Assembly: GCA_021464525.1 (NCBI GenBank)
Contig: JADRCO010000001.1
Coordinates: forward strand, 1-64,000
DNA length: 64,000 bases
From: Rhizophagus sp. LPA8_4_AMF
Taxonomy: Eukaryota > Glomeromycota > Glomeromycetes > Glomerales > Glomeraceae
Reading direction: 5' to 3'
Shown: piece after piece, positions 59,722 through 64,000 of the stretch
Layout of the letters: every line of letters starts with the position of its first letter
Numbering within the stretch: position 1 is the stretch's first letter
The notes under the pieces: model-generated
Database searches by the model: none
Seen by the model: the letters and a program-made list of their open reading frames with translations, nothing else
What the model was told of the DNA's origin: nothing
Made by a program: the position numbers and the translations under genes

Positions 59722-61060
59722 GTTATCTGATATTCAATAAACCACTCAAAATTCGGACAATTAATAGTAACACAACTAAATGAAAGGACACTTTTATTCT
59801 CTCAGACATTGTTTGATCTTTTATTACATAATATCAAGTTCCCTTTTTTTTTGAAATGAGGGATACAAAAACTTTGTATATATTTTATTTCCCGAAAATT
59901 TTTTTAATTATCGTGTATAGTTTTTCTTATATATTGGGCTTTTTTTATTATATATTGGGTTGGGTTTGTTTTATCAACTAAAAATTAAAAAAACTTTTTT
60001 TATTGTATTATGGGTATTATGGGTATTATGGGCTTTCTTTTTATAAATATAATTTTTGGGGGATGAGTGCGATTAAAACGATTTTTTTTTTTTTGTAACA
60101 TAATCGGCCTTTTCTTCCTTTTCTTTTTTACTTTATTATTTTTTTTTTTGTAAAAAAAACGATATGAAACTATTTTGTATCGTTTTATTGATCTTATATA
60201 TATATATATATATTTTTCTTATCTGTTTATTTAGTACTAATGTAATTTTATTATTATAATTTTTTTTTTTTATTAATTATGGTTTATTTTTAAAAAGAAA
60301 AATGAGTATGGATTTAGTAATATTTTTCATATTAAATAATTTTCTTTATATATATATTGAATTTGGCCTGGTACCAAATTCTAAAAGAATTTATTATAAT
60401 AAATACAAAAACAATTTCACGAGTTTCAGATTATTTTTGGATGTTATGTTTGTTACCACCAATGGATTAGTGGGGTATAGTTTTAGGATCCATTATATGT
60501 CATGTACAAATAAGTATGATACGAATTTACTAATTATAAAAAACAAATATTACTTCTTTTTTAAAATATTTTTAAATATGCACCATCTTGCATAAAAAAT
60601 ATTTTTTTTAAAGTTTGATTTGCATAAAATAATTTTTTTATTAATTTATTTTGTCAATCCTATTGAAAATTTTCAATTCCGGTAATTAATTGATTCCCGA
60701 CATACTGATATAAAGATTTCCGGGATTTCCGCGTCAAAATAGGGAAAATTTTTAGTTGATCCTCATTGTGTTTTCATAGTTAATTTATATAGAAAAAGTG
60801 TGCGTTACGCACCATGCATTACGATCATCTCTTGCCCTTCATGAACCATACTTTCCCTTAGTTGTTAGGGTCCGTTCACCGAAAATCTTTGCCCGATAGT
60901 ATTTGGTAAACCGCCAGCCTTACCCCATCTTTTTTCATCGCACGTAGAGCTCTCACTCAGCTCTTGGCGCTTTCATTCCTTTTTCCTTTACTTAGCTTAC
61001 GTTTCTTACGTTTATATTTTACGTCAATAAATACATATTTTTTGACTTAAAATTCCAAAC
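59722..61060. other. Intergenic region, 1.3 kb
   Basis: Contains three ttatgggtat repeats (60005-60032), long T runs, a (TA)n run (60197-60212) and a GC-richer block 60800-60970 with the perfect small hairpin gtgcg-tta-cgcac (60799-60811). That block lies 100-260 bp upstream of the next start and is probably its promoter. The open frame at 60302-60595 has no domain. Confidence 0.5.
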
Positions 61061-63218
61061 ATGTTTGGATCGCTGGCCGAAAAACTGGTATGTTTAAGCC
61101 ACGTTTTATTTTTCATAGAGGCTTAATTGTGTGTGAATGGGCATTTTAAGGCTTTTTTAATATATATTTTTTTTTTTTGACAATATTTTTTTTCTTTTGT
61201 GACCTTTAAAAGCCATTTGGCTTTTCTAAATTTATATAATAATAAATTGGCTTAAATTATTTGGATTTGAAAGAAATAAATTTATAATAGTAACTAAAAG
61301 AAGAAAATTAAAAAAAAAAAATCATATAAAATTAAAAAAAAAGTTGATTTATTTCCAATTTTATAATTAAAAAATAGTGATTTTTTTTTTATTTGACTAA
61401 AATTTTTTTTTTTTTTGCCTTTCTTACTATAGTTTGGCCAATCTTATTATGCCCGATATGCATTGATAGTTTCGGTGTGTCAGGCATTTATTGTATCAAT
61501 ACTGGAAGGGTTGGTTCTTGCAGTACATACAAAGGCTGTTAATCAAATATCTTTATTTGAAGATAGAGTGAAGAATAATACAACTTTATTAAATGAGTTT
61601 ACTGATATATATGCTCAAGGAAGAAGTATGACAATATATCATGTTTTGTTTATTGTCAGTCAATTTTTTCAATTAGGATTATGTATTGATGCGGTGAATA
61701 TTAAAAATTTTTGATATAAAATTTTGGTATATTATTTTTGATATGTTATTTTTCATCAAATCTAATTTTACTAATTCAAAATTTTCGTTTTAATTTAATA
61801 ACAGCTTTATCATCAAAATACTATTCAACTTATTGCATTAAGTTTATTTATATTTGCTGGTTTGGGTTTTTCTGCAATTCAAGGTGAATAATAATGTCAT
61901 CTAAAAAAAATTATTATTATTTTTTTTTTTTGAGGGGGGTCAGAGAAAAAACAACAATTCAACACGAGTAAATGAATTCTTTTACTAATAAATTAAATAT
62001 ATATTTAGTTTACCAATCAACTTCTTTAATCGCTGACGACGGTTCCATCCAGGAACTTATTAATAAAGTAAATAATACTCTCCCTAAAGATGCAGTTCCT
62101 TATGAAATTGCCATCATCATAATAATGGTAATTTCTTCAATGAGTTTTGCATACTTGGCTTACAAATTATATCAAGAATTTGGTTGGACAATATATAAGA
62201 AGATTGGAGCTGATATGGCAATGAGAGGTATCTTAAATTAAATATTTATATTATATCTTTTATTTATACTTTTTAATAAATAACAATTAAAATTTTTTTT
62301 TTTTTCATAAAAAAAATATACAGATCGATTTAAAATGTATCAAAGTAGGTTTGATTATTATTATATTTATTGTAATATTTAATATTTTGAAAAAAAAGAT
62401 ACTTACGGATTAATTTTTTCATGAAACAGTTTTCATAATGCTATTAAAATTCGATGTCTTCTTTTTCCTTGGATTCTCGATACAATTTTTAGCTTTGGTG
62501 GTTATTCTGGAGGCAACAACAGAAATATTACAACATGTAATATTATCAGTATTAACATCGGTTGGAATGATTGTAGTTGGGTTCTGGGGAGTACAAACGG
62601 AGAGAAAGGTTCTTATGTATCTTTTCAAGTTAGGAGTTTGTGTTGCAGAAGGTTATATTATATCGAAAATAGTTGATGTGTCAATGAATCCTGATAAATA
62701 TCATGGAACTAAGATTTTCGTTACATTTTTCCGTAAGTATTAATATTTTATTTGAATTTAATAAGAATTAAGAATTAAAATTTCTGAATTTTTTTTTATT
62801 GATGAATTTCTTATTTTATTTTATTATTTTGAATAGTTTCTGTTACTTTGTTCTTAGGAATAGTAAGTGTCGATTTTTAATTTTATTAAATATTTCTTAA
62901 AAATGATTTTTTTTTTTAATATTAATTTCATATTGATTTTGATTACTTTATAGGTAACTTTTGTAATATCCTTCCTTTGTTTAAAAAATTTTGATAAAGG
63001 ATTGAAATATCATCGTAAGTGTATTTATTAATCTTGCAATTTAAAATGTTACCTTTTTTTCCTGTTGATAAGGAATTAATCTGTTTACGTTTATGTTAGT
63101 TTCACGAAGCAAAAGTATTTCATCACAAGTGGGCGGACAAGATGCTTTTATTGAAAATAATCGTGCATATAACCTTGAAACTGTAAATCGACACACACAA
63201 AGATGGTCTATTGATTAA
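61061..63218 (+). CDS. UPF0658 Golgi apparatus membrane protein
   Basis: About nine exons starting MFGSLAEKL (61061-61087) and ending RHTQRWSID (stop 63216-63218). Hydrophobic segments: YALIVSVCQAFIVSILEGLV, YHVLFIVSQFFQLGLCIDA, TIQLIALSLFIFAGLGFSAI, VPYEIAIIIIMVISSMSFAY, FFLGFSIQFLALVVILEATT, and VLTSVGMIVVGFWGVQ, then VSVTLFLGI/VTFVISFLCL. The order and the loop QEFGWTIYKKIGADMAMR followed by a short DRFKMYQ exon match the fungal UPF0658 family (fission yeast C23H3.04), placed in the Golgi; its role is unknown. The C-terminal tail is cytosolic and Ser/Gln-rich. The 373-nt first intron is longer than the others. Confidence 0.82.
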
Positions 63219-64000
63219 AATTGGGATTCTGTGTTGAAATTTGTTTTAAAAAAAAAAAAAAAAATTAATCAAAGAAGATACAAGGGTTTATAGTGAGAGG
63301 GTAAAGAATGGTTGAGGTATCATATATTCATATATTCCATATGTTAATAATAATATATTTGACATACACCGTAAAAATGGGTATTTTATTTTTATTTATT
63401 TTTTCTCCTTTCCCTTTTTTTACTCTCTTCGTTTTTTTTTACACGTTAATAGATTATAAAGTACTTTGAATTTATCATTAATTATATGAATATACAGTAT
63501 ACTTTTTTTTTTATTATATTAAATTAATTTCGGATTTATCTTTTTTTGGACCTATTCTGTAAAAACATTTTTTTTTTTTTTTTTCCCTTTAATATTACCC
63601 AATAATATTGGTATCATTGTAATTTTTTTTTCTTGGGTATAACCGCGTAAAAAAAAAAAGTATAATTTTTTATAATAATAGTTGCACTTGTATAAACTAT
63701 GAATGAATTAATCGAGAAATTTTTTTTTTTTAAAAAAAAAAATAAAATAAAAATTTTTTTCTTTTATTTATTTTTATTACAAATAATAGAATAATATACA
63801 GTTTCAATTATACTCATATCACATTCGCATACAGAATTAAAAAAAAAAAATAAATCACTCAAAATGTGCTATCTCACTACACCTCGGTACTGCGATTTTC
63901 CTGTCCTCGGGCAGGTTTCCTCGCTATTTAAAAACTTCCTGATCTGAATTTATAATCTTAATTTACAATCAATCCAGAATGTTCACACTAAGTTCAAGTA
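63219..64000. other. Right-edge intergenic region
   Basis: AT-rich downstream region with many T/A runs. A GC-richer stretch at 63866-63920 (ctcactacacctcggtactg, cgattttcctgtcctcgggc) with a partial palindrome cctgtcctcgggcagg may be the end of another repeat or a gene lying further right. It cannot be resolved here. Confidence 0.4.

Noticed and set aside
60302-60595. 97-codon open frame upstream of the UPF0658 gene
   Set aside because: Begins in AT-rich leader, has no domain and no intron evidence.

Overview
The window looks like nuclear DNA of a filamentous fungus, most likely an arbuscular mycorrhizal fungus of the Glomeromycotina (Rhizophagus-like). The sequence is very AT-rich with long A/T runs. 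Genes are split by many short introns and carry fungal families (Neo1-type flippase, KCH potassium channel, UPF0658 Golgi protein, arrestin-like and F-box proteins). It also holds a convergent pair of genes that resemble multicopy, lineage-restricted Rhizophagus families. The taxon is inferred from composition and gene content, since no marker RNA gene is present.

Layout. 1.05-6.2 kb: P4-ATPase flippase with more than 20 exons. 9.05-10.2 kb: type II membrane DUF1647-like protein. 10.2-16.3 kb: gene-poor, with a TIR-bounded MITE-like element, an imperfect inverted repeat and one copy of a dispersed repeat. 16.3-20.2 kb: convergent KCH1-like channel and NIPA-type transporter. 22.4-24.8 kb: a defective F-box-like gene and a coiled-coil protein. 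25.07-26.8 kb: YEA4/SLC35B4 nucleotide-sugar transporter with a 17-nt microexon and a GC-AG intron. 27.8-29.5 kb: F-box/leucine-rich protein. 29.9-33.05 kb: circularly permuted mitochondrial GTPase and a PrsW/APH-1-like membrane protein. 34.3-35.7 kb: mitochondrial ornithine acetyltransferase. 35.9-36.0 kb: a relic of group II intron domains V-VI. 37.9-40.6 kb: arrestin-like protein and a PB1 plus Rxt3-like protein. 42.1-45.8 kb: the lineage-restricted pair. 45.8-55.7 kb: gene desert, including about 5 kb almost free of CpG. 55.7-59.7 kb: Ras guanine-nucleotide exchange factor with an N-terminal Ras-like domain. 61.06-63.2 kb: UPF0658 Golgi membrane protein.

How genes relate. There is no operon logic. 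Several genes concern membranes and transport (flippase, KCH, NIPA, YEA4, UPF0658, PrsW/APH-1-like). Two are mitochondrial (ornithine acetyltransferase and the permuted GTPase). Others suggest signalling or protein turnover (RasGEF, arrestin-like, F-box, PB1/Rxt3). The exon models for YEA4, the GTPase, the acetyltransferase, KCH1, the PB1/Rxt3 protein and the DUF1647 protein were checked by hand and their exon lengths sum to whole codons. No tRNA, rRNA or CRISPR array was recognised.
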